From the NCBI RefSeq assembly GCF_014649775.1, contig NZ_BMTR01000002.1, forward strand, positions 310,001 through 374,000: a stretch of DNA of 64,000 nucleotides. The letters are read 5' to 3'. Position numbers and translations under genes: made by a program. This document shows positions 18,363 through 27,344 of the stretch, one piece after another (positions within the stretch are counted from its first letter, which is position 1; each line of letters starts with the position of its first letter). Below the pieces are notes generated by a model. That model searched no databases and was not told the DNA's origin. It saw nothing but the letters and a program-made list of their open reading frames with translations. Source of the DNA: Streptomyces longisporoflavus (lineage in GTDB: Bacteria; Actinomycetota; Actinomycetes; Streptomycetales; Streptomycetaceae).

Positions 18363-20654
18363 ATGGTCGGCTCCGCACGTCTTGTGCCGGACCGCCTAGT
18401 GGAGATCAGCGTGCGGGACAACACGGGGCGTCATGTCGGGTACGGCTCGGGCTGGGTCCTCGACACCGATCTGATCGTGACCGCCGCGCACCTGCTGGTG
18501 CCCGAAGGGACCACCGGCCGACCGGCGGCAGCGGGCGCGCTCGTCGTCGAAGTGCGCCAGGGCATGCACGCGGCCCATCTGCCCTGGCACCCCTGCGAGA
18601 TCATCTGGAACGGCCTCGCGTCCCCGCCCGTACTGCTTGACGCCCACCCGGTGGAGCGCCTGCGCTGGGGCACCGAGGGCGACGCGGGCCCCGCGTTCCC
18701 GCTGGACGCCGCACTGCTCGTCGTGACCGGCTCGGGCTGGGTTCCGCCGGAGCGGGGCAGCAATCCGCGCCTGGGCCTCGCGGAGGCCGACATCACCGAG
18801 TTCCAGATCTTCGGCTTTCCCAGCTTCAACTACGAGGAGCGGTATGCCCACAATCCCTTTCAGGGCGGCGGCCGGCTCCGGCCCGCCAACCTCGCGCGCT
18901 CGGAACTGATGACGTTGTACGTGACGGAGGAGGACTGCCCGGCGCTGGGCGCCGACTGGGGCGGCATCTCGGGCGCCGCCGTCCTGGTCGACCAGCGGCG
19001 CGCCCTGGTCGGGGTCGTCCTGCAGAGCGACGTGGGAAGCCGCACGAAGCTGACGGTTCTGTCGGTCGAGGCGCTCCAGGGTGACGCCGGCTGCTGTCGG
19101 CGCCTGTCCGAGCACACCGGCGGCTTCAGCGAGCCGCAGAACAGGCGCAGGGTGCTCGCCGAGGTCCGCGCCCAACTGGAGAGGGCGGAACCCCTGCGCG
19201 GCTACGTCCCCCGCATCGCGCTGCTGCGCCGGCTGTTCCCGGCGGTCGCCGAGGAGGCCGAGTCCGCCCGCCTGCCGGCCGAGTGCCTGCTGCCGCTGCT
19301 CGTCGACCTGTGCGCCGGACGACCCACCGGGATGAGCGATCTGGTGGCGGCGTACGAAGAGGCGTACCCCACGGACCGGGCCGTCGCGGCCGCACTGCAC
19401 TTCCGGGTGGACGAACTGGAGGCCCTGCGGCAGATCGGACCCGAGGGATGGGTCCAACTGCGCGCCGTATTGGCCCGGTTGTACGAGTCCGACCTCAACG
19501 AGAACCCGGTGTCCGCGCTCTACGCGCGCGCCACCAGGTCACTGAGCGAAGGGATGCCCGCGCATTGCGACGGGTTGTGGAAGGCGTTCGTCAATCTCGC
19601 GGGCTCCAACATGCCCTCGCAGGGCCTGCCTCCGGCCGTGCACTTCCTCGAACTCGTCGCCAGCGCGGTCGGCGGTGCGACCGCCAAGGAGATCCAGGCC
19701 CACAGCCGCGCCTGGGCCCTGCGCCTGGAGACCGCCAGGCAGGGGCCCGGCCCGCGCACGGAGACGGGCTGGCCGCCCCTCACCGCTTCGGCCGGCGCAC
19801 CGCGGCGCGCCGGCTATCCGGAACAGGTCGACACCCTGCGCAGCAGCCTCGCCAGAATCCCCGTACAGCCCGCCAGTTCCGCCAAACTCCTGGTCGAGCT
19901 GGAGCCCGATCCCGGCAACGACCCGGACGACTGGGCGGTGTCCTTCTACTTCCACTGCCGCCCGCTTCCCGGCACCTGGCTGCGCCTGCCGTTGCCGCAC
20001 ACCGAACGCAGCATCCGCCTCGTCGACCTCCTGGGCCGGGTCGACCTGGCCAGGGAGCGGCTGAAGCGGGACTACGGCGTGCCCGGCGAGCGGATCGACG
20101 TCGAATACGTGCTGCCGCTCGACCTCATCGACCACCCGGACACCCTGATACGCCGCGGCGCGCTGCCGGAGTTCGGGATGTCCTTCCCCCTGATCGTGCA
20201 CAGCCGCGACCGGATGCGGCACCCTCCGTGGTGCCGCACGTGGCGCGAGCGCTGGCGGCCCCTCAGCGGGCAGCCGGAGGCGGGCAGGCTGCTCCAATTG
20301 GTGCGGGCGCTCAGCGAGGACGGACGGGAGTTCAACGGCGATGAGCCGGTGGCGGGCCTGGTCCTGGCCCACAAGCCCAGTTCGTCCGAGGGACGCAGGG
20401 ATGTCACCAAGGCGCTGCGGCACGGGGTGCCGCTGGTGATGTGGCGGCACGACGAGCGGGCACAGCCCGACTTCTCCCTGCTGTTCACGCGCATCATGTC
20501 CGAAGGAGGCCTCGACGTACCGGAGTACGGTCGGGATGATGGCCGGGGTGGTGGCGTCGCTTCGCCCTGGTCGGTCGGCTGGCACCACCGGGTCGTCATC
20601 ATCTATGACACGCCGGACGGGTTGCCCGAGCTCATTTACGGAGCTGCTTCGTGA
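18363..20654 (+). CDS. Trypsin-like protease fused to VMAP-C domain (conflict-system effector)
   Basis: 763 aa. Residues 1-240 form a trypsin-like protease: His43 in VTAAHLL, probable Asp115 in PLDAALLVV, and Ser203 in DWGGISGAAVLVD. A helical effector-associated-type region (about 265-345) has LRRLFPAVAEEAESARLPAE. A linker follows, then a C-terminal VMAP-C-like domain (about 490-763) with LRLPLPHTERSIRLVDLLG, VEYVLPLDLIDHP, WRERWRPLSG and a VPLVMWRHDER segment near the end. VMAP proteins belong to vWA-MoxR-linked ternary systems predicted to act in defence or programmed responses. No signal peptide. It overlaps the next gene by 4 bp (GTGA). Confidence 0.85.
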   Translation: MVGSARLVPDRLVEISVRDNTGRHVGYGSGWVLDTDLIVTAAHLLVPEGTTGRPAAAGALVVEVRQGMHAAHLPWHPCEIIWNGLASPPVLLDAHPVERLRWGTEGDAGPAFPLDAALLVVTGSGWVPPERGSNPRLGLAEADITEFQIFGFPSFNYEERYAHNPFQGGGRLRPANLARSELMTLYVTEEDCPALGADWGGISGAAVLVDQRRALVGVVLQSDVGSRTKLTVLSVEALQGDAGCCRRLSEHTGGFSEPQNRRRVLAEVRAQLERAEPLRGYVPRIALLRRLFPAVAEEAESARLPAECLLPLLVDLCAGRPTGMSDLVAAYEEAYPTDRAVAAALHFRVDELEALRQIGPEGWVQLRAVLARLYESDLNENPVSALYARATRSLSEGMPAHCDGLWKAFVNLAGSNMPSQGLPPAVHFLELVASAVGGATAKEIQAHSRAWALRLETARQGPGPRTETGWPPLTASAGAPRRAGYPEQVDTLRSSLARIPVQPASSAKLLVELEPDPGNDPDDWAVSFYFHCRPLPGTWLRLPLPHTERSIRLVDLLGRVDLARERLKRDYGVPGERIDVEYVLPLDLIDHPDTLIRRGALPEFGMSFPLIVHSRDRMRHPPWCRTWRERWRPLSGQPEAGRLLQLVRALSEDGREFNGDEPVAGLVLAHKPSSSEGRRDVTKALRHGVPLVMWRHDERAQPDFSLLFTRIMSEGGLDVPEYGRDDGRGGGVASPWSVGWHHRVVIIYDTPDGLPELIYGAAS

Positions 20655-21658
20655 ACTCGCCACTCAGTGCCGGGCCCCCGGCCCCCGCGGCCGTCCCTGG
20701 CCCGTATCTCGGCACGGGTGTGCCGCACGAGCCGTCCGCACTCCTGCCCGCTCCCCCGCCGTGGCGGACGTACGCGGGAGGCCCCGACCTGGCGCCGCCG
20801 CCCGATGACGCGGCGGAGGCCGAGCGCAGGCTCGGGGCGGCGACGCGAGCGGCACTGGGCCTGCCGACCGCGGCGGGCGAGAGCGCGGCGGTGAACGCCG
20901 CGCTCGTGCTGCGCAAGCCGCTGCTGATCACGGGACCGCCGGGAGTCGGCCGCTCCGCGGTGGCGTACCGCATCGCCAGGGAGCTGGGCCTCGGCCGCGT
21001 CCTGCACTGGACGGTGACCGGCGCGTCGGTGCTCCGGGACGCGCTGTACACGGCACGCTCCGCGGAGGGCGGGACGCGGGTACGCCTCGGTCCTCCGGGC
21101 ACCGCGCTGCTGCCGTACGGGCGGCCCCGCGTCCTGCTCGTCGAGGGCCTGGACCGCGGCGACTTCGATCTGCCCGTCGAACTGCGCGCGGTGCTGCGGC
21201 GCGGCGGCTTCGACATCCCGGAGCTCGCCGAGGAGGCATCGGCCCGCGTCCTGACCGACGACCCGGGCGTGCGGGCGCCGGTGGCGCACGGCGCCGTCGC
21301 CTGCCACGAGCTGCCGATCACCGTGATCACCGCGGGGCGGGCCAGGGTCTTCCCGGCCGAGTTCATGGCGGAGTGCCTGCACTGGGAGCACCCGGTGCCG
21401 ACCGCCGCGGAATTGACGGCAGCGGTCAGAAGCCGGGCCGGGCTCACCGACAGCACCGAACCGCGCCTGCTCGCTTTCATCACCGAGCTCGCCGAGGCCT
21501 GGTCCGACGATCCCCACGCGCTGGACCGGCTGACCGTGGCCCGCGCCCTGGACGCGGTCACGCTCGCCGCGGCCGGCCCCTGGCCGCCCGACGAGAGCCC
21601 GGACGCTGTCGCGGCACGCCTGCTCGGCCTGCTGCGGGGACCGGCCCCGGGACCATGA
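20651..21658 (+). CDS. MoxR-like AAA ATPase with degenerate nucleotide-binding motifs
   Basis: 335 aa, GTG start overlapping the protease stop. After a Pro-rich N-terminus the AAA+ core begins with NAALVLRKPLLITGPPGVGR. The Walker A reads GPPGVGRS, so the invariant Lys is Arg101. The Walker B region reads VLLVEGLDRGDF where MoxR proteins have hhhhDEhDK, so the acidic pair is replaced by Glu165-Gly166. Downstream helices (RAVLRRGGFDIPELAEEA, HELPITVITAGRARVFPAEF) keep the MoxR pattern of sensor-type segments. I infer weak or absent ATP hydrolysis, with a role as a nucleotide-binding or scaffold partner of the VMAP protein. ATGA overlap with the next gene. Confidence 0.85.
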   Translation: MNSPLSAGPPAPAAVPGPYLGTGVPHEPSALLPAPPPWRTYAGGPDLAPPPDDAAEAERRLGAATRAALGLPTAAGESAAVNAALVLRKPLLITGPPGVGRSAVAYRIARELGLGRVLHWTVTGASVLRDALYTARSAEGGTRVRLGPPGTALLPYGRPRVLLVEGLDRGDFDLPVELRAVLRRGGFDIPELAEEASARVLTDDPGVRAPVAHGAVACHELPITVITAGRARVFPAEFMAECLHWEHPVPTAAELTAAVRSRAGLTDSTEPRLLAFITELAEAWSDDPHALDRLTVARALDAVTLAAAGPWPPDESPDAVAARLLGLLRGPAPGP

Positions 21659-24600
21659 ACGGGCGCCGGCTCCTGGACCGGCTCGACGGCGCGGTGCTCG
21701 GGCGCCCCCTGAGCGCCGGGGAGCCGCCTGCGCCGGGCCCTGCTCCCGTGGATGTCCCCGACTGGGCGGTGGTCGCGCGCAGCCTGCACCGCCTCGGCCA
21801 CGCGGACGGCGGCCGACAGATCAACCTGGTGCTCGACACGGCCGCGGGGATGGCACTGTGGGAGCCGGTGACCTCTCGGCTGCGCGGCTTGCTGCGGGGC
21901 CAACGGGGCCTTCACGTCCGCGAGTTGTACTGGGACGGCAACCCCGCGTCCGATCCGGGGCCCGACCGTTTCGCGGCCGCGAGCCGCAGTCGCCTGATCC
22001 TGGTCGTCACCGACGCCCTCGGCCCCGCCTGGCAGGACGGAACCGCCGCGGCCACCGTGGCGAACTGGGCGAACCGGCACCCGGCGGCCTGTATCCAGCT
22101 GCTGCCGCAGCGTCTGTGGCCGCGCTCCGGGCTGCCCGTGCGGCGCATCCGCCTCTCGCCTCCCGCCCCCGGCGCCCTCGGCCGCGAGATGCGCGGCATC
22201 GTCGTCGGCGCCAACGCCCTCGCCCCGCAGGACACCGCGCTGCCCGGCGGCACCGTCCCGCTGCCCGTGCTTCCCCTGCGCGGCCGGTGGCTGGCGTGCT
22301 GGGCCCGCTGGCTGACGGGCACCGCCGGCACCTGGACGGAGCTGCCCGCGTGCGCGATCGCGCCGCCGGGCGCGCCGAGGCCGGCACACGAGGAGCAGAC
22401 GGCAGCGGGCGCCACCGACACGGCGGGCAGGGTCGCCGCCTACCGGGCGGGCTGCTCGGCGCCCGGCGCGGCGCTCGCCCCCCTGCTGGCCGCGGCTCCG
22501 CTGACGCTTCCGGTGATCCAGGCGCTGCGCGAGCGGTTCGCGCCGGATGCCGGACCCGCCGATCTTGCCGAGCTGCGGGCGTGCGGCCTGCTCGTACCGG
22601 CGCCGGACGGCGACGGCTTCGACATGGACGACGCCACCCGCGCCCTGCTCCTCGGCGGGGCCCGGCGCACGGACACCAAACGTGTCCTGATGACGCTCGA
22701 CGAACTCGTCCCGCAGTCCGGTGCCCGGGCGTCGGCAGGCCCGGCAGGCGGCTACTACACCGCGGTGGTCACCTCACCGGCCACCGCACCGCTGCCCGCC
22801 GTGCGCGCGGACAGCGCCCGCCTGTTGCGGATCGAGCAGCTGGCCCTGTGCGCACTCGCCGGCCCCTTCCAGGAGCGCGCCCGCCTCCTGGGACAGGCGC
22901 TGGCGGACCGCGAAGGCGAAGGGGCAGCCGCCATCGCGTCAGCAGACGCCGTCACCCGAGCCCGAGGGGCAGGATCCATGACCAGTGCGCCCGTTCCGGA
23001 GTCGATCCCGCCACAGGATCCGCCTGCCCCTCCCCGGCACGCCACGGCGTCGCCGGCCGTGTGGGAGAACGTACCCCCGCGCAACCCCAACTTCACCGGC
23101 CGCGAACGGCTGCTCGGGCAGTTGGCGGAACGCCTGGGCAGCGGCGGGACGGCGGCCGTGCTGCCGGAGGCCATGTACGGCCTGGGAGGCATCGGAAAGT
23201 CCCAGCTGGCCGTCGAGTACGTCTACGTGCACCAGAGCATGTACGACCTGATCTGCTGGATATCGAGCGAGCGCGCCTCGGGCATCATCAACGCCCTGGC
23301 CCAGCTCGCCCCCCATCTGGGCATCAGCCACGGGCCCGAGGCGCGTACGACGGTGCCGGCGGTGCTTGACGCGCTGCGCCGCGGAAGCCCGTACAGCCGC
23401 TGGCTGCTCGTCTTCGACAACGCGGAGAACGCGGAGACGCTTGCCCCGTTCCTGCCCAACTCCCACCTGGGCACCGTCCTCATCACCTCGCGCAACCCGC
23501 ACTGGGAGAACGTGGCGCGCTGCCTGGAGGTGGACATCTTCGAGCGCGCCGAGAGCGTCGAGCTGCTCAACAAGCGCGGCCCGGAGCTCACCGCGGAGGA
23601 CGCCGACGAACTCGCGGACGCGCTGGGCGATCTGCCCCTTGCGCTGGAGCAGGCTGCGGCGTGGCGGGCCGAGACGGGGATGCCGGTCCAGGAGTACCTG
23701 CGGCTGTTCAAGGAGAAGCGCAGCGAACTGCTCTTCGAGTCCGCGCCGTACGCCTACCAGCAGTCGATCGCCACCGCCTGGAACGTCTCCCTCGACCACG
23801 TCGAGCAGACCAACCCCGAGGCGATTCAACTCCTCCAGGTCTGCGCCTACTTGGCGCCCGAGCCGATTCCCAGGGACCTGTTCTCCAACGCGCACCGCGG
23901 TTCCATCGCCCCGCAGCTGGACGCGGCGCTCGCGGATCCGCTGCGCCTGAGCCGGGCCGTCCGGGAGATCAAGCGCTACTCGCTCGCACGCCTCGACCTG
24001 CGGACCGACTCCCTCCAGATCCACCGGCTCGTCCAGGCCGTGCTGATCAACCGCATGACACCGCTGCAGCAGGAGCAGATGAAACGCGGCGCCCAGATGC
24101 TCCTCGCCTCGGCCGACCCCCGCAATCCGGAGTCCCACACGACCTGGAACCGCTACTCCATGCTGTATCCGCACGCCGTGGCGGCGGACGCCGTGCACTC
24201 CACGGACCCGTGGGTGCACGGCCTGGTGGTCGGCATCGCCAAGTACCTCCAGCGCTGGGGCGATCACGAGAGCGCGCAGCGCTTCACCGAGGAGGCCTAC
24301 GAAGCGGCCCGCGAGCTCTTCGGACCCGAGGACGAAAAGACCCTCACCCTGGCGTTCTGGCTCGGCTGGACGCACTTCAGCATGGGCCACTACAAGGAGG
24401 CGGCCGAGATCAACAGGGCGACGCTTGCGGCGTACGAGTCCGCGCAGCTCCCCTCCCATGTGCCGGTGGCCGAGATCAGCGAGAGTCGCCTGGACGCCAT
24501 GGGCGCCGTCGCCGCCGATCTGCGGGTCACGGGTGACTTCGACGAGGCGCTCGCGCTGACCCAGCGGGTGTATGACCAGGCGACCTCGGCGTTCGGCGCG

Positions 24601-25557
24601 GACGACCCGACGACCATGAACGCCGCGCACAATCTCGCGGTGTGCCTGCGCCTGGTCGGCCGCTTCCAGGACGCTCACGAACTGGACTGCACCACCTGGA
24701 GGCTGAAGCAGACGCTGCTGGGCACCGACCACGAGCTGACCCTGCACACCAGGGTCGGGCTGACCATAGACGAGCGTGAGCTGGGCCGTTACGCCCACGC
24801 CCGCGAACGTCAGGAAGAAGTGGTCGCCAAATACCGGCAGGTCCTGGCGGACAGCCCGGCCGCCCTGCACGCCAAGCGCGTCCTGGCGGTGGCCCGGCGC
24901 AAGGCAGGCGACCATCGCGGCGCCCTGGAGATCTCGGAGGAAGTGCTTGGGCTGACCGTCGACCGTTTCGGGTTCGGCCCGGAGCACCCGGACACGATCG
25001 CCGCATCGCTCAGCCTCTCGGTGGACCTGCGGCACGCCGGACAGCTGGAGCGGGCCAGGGAGCTGGCCGACGCCTGCTGCCGCCGCTACCGGCGCATCTT
25101 CGGCTCGCAGCACCCGCACACCGTCTCGGCGGACGCCAACCTCGCCATCACCCTGCGCCTGGACGGACGCCTGCGGGAGGCGTACGAGGTGGACCTGCGC
25201 GCCCATGAAGCGCTGGCCCGGAAGCTGGGCGAGCAGCACCCGCTCACCCTGGTCGTCGCGACCAATCTGGCCAGCGACCTGGCGGCACTCGACCAGCACG
25301 AAGAGGCGCTGGCGCTGGGCACGGCCACACTCGCACGGTGCGTCGACGTCCTGGGTCCCGTGCACCCCTCCACGCTCAGCACGGCCGCGAACCGGGCACT
25401 GGACCTCGCGGCGGTGGGACGGCAGGAAGAGAGCGAGGAGCTGCTCGGCACGATCCTGGACGAGTTGCGCAGGCAGCTGGGCGCCGCACATCCCGCGACC
25501 ACGAACCTGGCCGAGCGCACCCGGGCCAACTGCTACATCGACCCGCTACCGCTCTGA
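21655..25557 (+). CDS. fxsT: vWA-like (SAV_2336-type) / NB-ARC / TPR protein of the FxSxx-COOH system
   Basis: 1300 aa. The N-terminal about 430 residues resemble the SAV_2336 domain, a degenerate vWA fold: INLVLDTAAGMALW in place of a MIDAS motif, and RLILVVTDALGPAW. An NB-ARC STAND ATPase follows: NFTGRERLLGQLAERL, P-loop GLGGIGKSQLA (about residue 510), kinase-2 WLLVFDNAEN, LITSRNPHW, the GLPL-like GDLPLALEQAAAW, and a winged-helix/MHD-like IHRLVQAVL. The last about 480 residues are tetratricopeptide repeats of the kinesin-light-chain type (GEQHPLTLVVATNLASDLA and similar about every 42 residues). Such STAND proteins sense a signal through the repeats and oligomerise. It ends 12 bp inside the opposite-strand HExxH gene. 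Confidence 0.87.
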   Translation: MNGRRLLDRLDGAVLGRPLSAGEPPAPGPAPVDVPDWAVVARSLHRLGHADGGRQINLVLDTAAGMALWEPVTSRLRGLLRGQRGLHVRELYWDGNPASDPGPDRFAAASRSRLILVVTDALGPAWQDGTAAATVANWANRHPAACIQLLPQRLWPRSGLPVRRIRLSPPAPGALGREMRGIVVGANALAPQDTALPGGTVPLPVLPLRGRWLACWARWLTGTAGTWTELPACAIAPPGAPRPAHEEQTAAGATDTAGRVAAYRAGCSAPGAALAPLLAAAPLTLPVIQALRERFAPDAGPADLAELRACGLLVPAPDGDGFDMDDATRALLLGGARRTDTKRVLMTLDELVPQSGARASAGPAGGYYTAVVTSPATAPLPAVRADSARLLRIEQLALCALAGPFQERARLLGQALADREGEGAAAIASADAVTRARGAGSMTSAPVPESIPPQDPPAPPRHATASPAVWENVPPRNPNFTGRERLLGQLAERLGSGGTAAVLPEAMYGLGGIGKSQLAVEYVYVHQSMYDLICWISSERASGIINALAQLAPHLGISHGPEARTTVPAVLDALRRGSPYSRWLLVFDNAENAETLAPFLPNSHLGTVLITSRNPHWENVARCLEVDIFERAESVELLNKRGPELTAEDADELADALGDLPLALEQAAAWRAETGMPVQEYLRLFKEKRSELLFESAPYAYQQSIATAWNVSLDHVEQTNPEAIQLLQVCAYLAPEPIPRDLFSNAHRGSIAPQLDAALADPLRLSRAVREIKRYSLARLDLRTDSLQIHRLVQAVLINRMTPLQQEQMKRGAQMLLASADPRNPESHTTWNRYSMLYPHAVAADAVHSTDPWVHGLVVGIAKYLQRWGDHESAQRFTEEAYEAARELFGPEDEKTLTLAFWLGWTHFSMGHYKEAAEINRATLAAYESAQLPSHVPVAEISESRLDAMGAVAADLRVTGDFDEALALTQRVYDQATSAFGADDPTTMNAAHNLAVCLRLVGRFQDAHELDCTTWRLKQTLLGTDHELTLHTRVGLTIDERELGRYAHARERQEEVVAKYRQVLADSPAALHAKRVLAVARRKAGDHRGALEISEEVLGLTVDRFGFGPEHPDTIAASLSLSVDLRHAGQLERARELADACCRRYRRIFGSQHPHTVSADANLAITLRLDGRLREAYEVDLRAHEALARKLGEQHPLTLVVATNLASDLAALDQHEEALALGTATLARCVDVLGPVHPSTLSTAANRALDLAAVGRQEESEELLGTILDELRRQLGAAHPATTNLAERTRANCYIDPLPL

Positions 25558-27315
25558 GGGAGTGTCTGCGGCGAACGACGACGCAAGGCGCACCGGATCG
25601 ACGCTGCCGCCGCCCAGTTCGGCGTGCACCGCCATCACGAACTCCGGCCGGGTCAGCAGGACGTCGGCCGCCGGGTGACGCTGGGCCCGCAGGGCAAGGC
25701 CGAGGCCTGCCCACGCCTCGGGTCCCCCCTCCTCGCTGATCCGGGCCTCGAACCGCTGCCGGGCCCAGCCCGCGTCGCCGGTGACGAGAGCGACGTCCTC
25801 CGGGCGGGCGCCTTCGACCACCGCCCCCGGCTCGGTACGCAGGGCGCGCAAGTCCCCGGGGTCGGCGAGCAGGCGGCGCAGCAGGACGGCGCGGGTGTCG
25901 AGGCCGCGCCGCGGGCTGCCGGGCACGATGATGTCGGCGCCCTGCGGCAGCCTGACCGGGCGGTCTTCCGCGTACGCCTTCGCGGCGCGGACGACCTCGT
26001 GCGGATCGGGCTCGACGTGGTGGGCCCGCCAGGACGCGTAGTGATCGGCGGCAGCCTGCCGGGCCGCGTCCAGGGCCTGCGGGAGGACCGGCTCGTCCTG
26101 CCAGGGCGTGAGGCGGGCGGTCAACTCCTCGATCAACTCCCGTCCCAAGTCGGTGAGTCGGTGCGCTTCGCGGATGCCGTGCAGGGCCCGCAAGGTCTGT
26201 GCGCGCCACAGGGCGAACTCGAAGGCGCCCAGCGGAGTCTGCCGCCGCCGGTAGAAGCGGGCGACGCCGAAGAAGGCGTACACCCCTTGCAGCAGCCCGC
26301 CGAGCGGGCGCGGGTCATCGCGCCAGGGCGCGTAGAAGCGCTCGGGGCCGCCGTCGCGGTAGAGGGTGAACAGATGCATGAAGGCGCCGAGTTTGTTGTG
26401 CTGGAACTCGTGCACCAGGGTGGCCGCGAACTGTTCCGCGTCATCGGGCTCCGAGGCGACCACGGCACCGAACGCGTCGCCCGAGGAGGCGCTGTGCGGG
26501 CGGTAGGGCTCAGAGCGCGGCCGGGGCACCACCGCGCTCAGGCCTTTGGCCGCGGCCCGGGCCGTCTCGGGGTCGTCGTGGGCGAGCAGGCGCCAGGCCT
26601 CCTCGAAGAGCGCGGAGTAACGGTCTGCCGATTCGACGGGCTGCGGCGGCTGGGGGGCGCGCAGCCCGCGGAAGGGATCGAGGTCGTCCAGGACGATCCT
26701 GCAGCCTTCCGCGCGCAACTCCCGCAGGGGGACCCAGCCGGGCCCGTCCCGTCGTACCCCGCCGACCCGTACCGTGCCGGCCTGCGCGGACACCTCGGCA
26801 CTGCCCCAGCGGCCCTCGGCTTCGGGCACTCTGGCCCCGCCGAGCCCCGGCAGCACCACCCATCCGTCCCGTACCGGCGCCCGGGTGCGGAAGTCCACCC
26901 CGGCGAGCACCGCGGCGGACGCGGCCACCGCGTGCAACTGGCCTAGCTCCACCCACAGGGGGGAGTCACCCGTCACGCTGCCGCGCACACGGCGCAGGGC
27001 GTACGCGGCCCAGGTGCCGACGGTGGGGTAGAGCAGCAGGCGCTCCACCGGCTCGGGGTCGGCCTCCCAGGCCCGGGCCAACAACTGCCACCCGGCGTCG
27101 AGAGCAGGAAGCGGGGCGGTGGGGATGTCGTCGGCGGCATCGATGAGCGCGCGCAGGAGCAGGAGGCGCCAACTGCGTTCGGCGGCACGCAGCGCGTCCA
27201 CCGCGTCCGGGCCGCAGGCGCCGGACAGCAGATCGCGGTAGGGCGCAAGCGCCACGCGGTGGGGTTGCGGCGGCCGTGCGTCATGCGGGTGCGGCCGTCG
27301 CGCGTCGACATCCAT
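25546..27315 (-). CDS. HExxH-type putative peptide beta-hydroxylase / peptide-modification protein
   Basis: 589 aa from ATG 27315 (GGAG 9 nt upstream). A GTG at 27345 that shares one base with the peptide gene's TAG is an alternative. The diagnostic motif is VHEFQHNKLGAFMHLF, HExxH at about residues 302-306, followed by a long helical C-terminus with FFGVARFYRRRQTPLGAFEF. This matches the mod_HExxH family found beside FxsA-type peptides; family members are reported or proposed to be alpha-ketoglutarate-dependent peptide hydroxylases. The upstream gene encodes a short FxsA-like peptide, the likely substrate. There is no radical SAM partner gene in the window. Confidence 0.85.
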   Translation of the reverse strand: MDVDARRPHPHDARPPQPHRVALAPYRDLLSGACGPDAVDALRAAERSWRLLLLRALIDAADDIPTAPLPALDAGWQLLARAWEADPEPVERLLLYPTVGTWAAYALRRVRGSVTGDSPLWVELGQLHAVAASAAVLAGVDFRTRAPVRDGWVVLPGLGGARVPEAEGRWGSAEVSAQAGTVRVGGVRRDGPGWVPLRELRAEGCRIVLDDLDPFRGLRAPQPPQPVESADRYSALFEEAWRLLAHDDPETARAAAKGLSAVVPRPRSEPYRPHSASSGDAFGAVVASEPDDAEQFAATLVHEFQHNKLGAFMHLFTLYRDGGPERFYAPWRDDPRPLGGLLQGVYAFFGVARFYRRRQTPLGAFEFALWRAQTLRALHGIREAHRLTDLGRELIEELTARLTPWQDEPVLPQALDAARQAAADHYASWRAHHVEPDPHEVVRAAKAYAEDRPVRLPQGADIIVPGSPRRGLDTRAVLLRRLLADPGDLRALRTEPGAVVEGARPEDVALVTGDAGWARQRFEARISEEGGPEAWAGLGLALRAQRHPAADVLLTRPEFVMAVHAELGGGSVDPVRLASSFAADTPSER

Positions 27316-27344
27316 GCCAGCTCCAGGGTCCAGCCGCGTGCGCA

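Noticed and set aside
22939..25491. 850-codon minus-strand open frame across the NB-ARC/TPR gene
   Set aside because: Typical GC-rich antisense shadow of the third codon position; the translation has no domains, while the plus strand has intact NB-ARC and TPR motifs.
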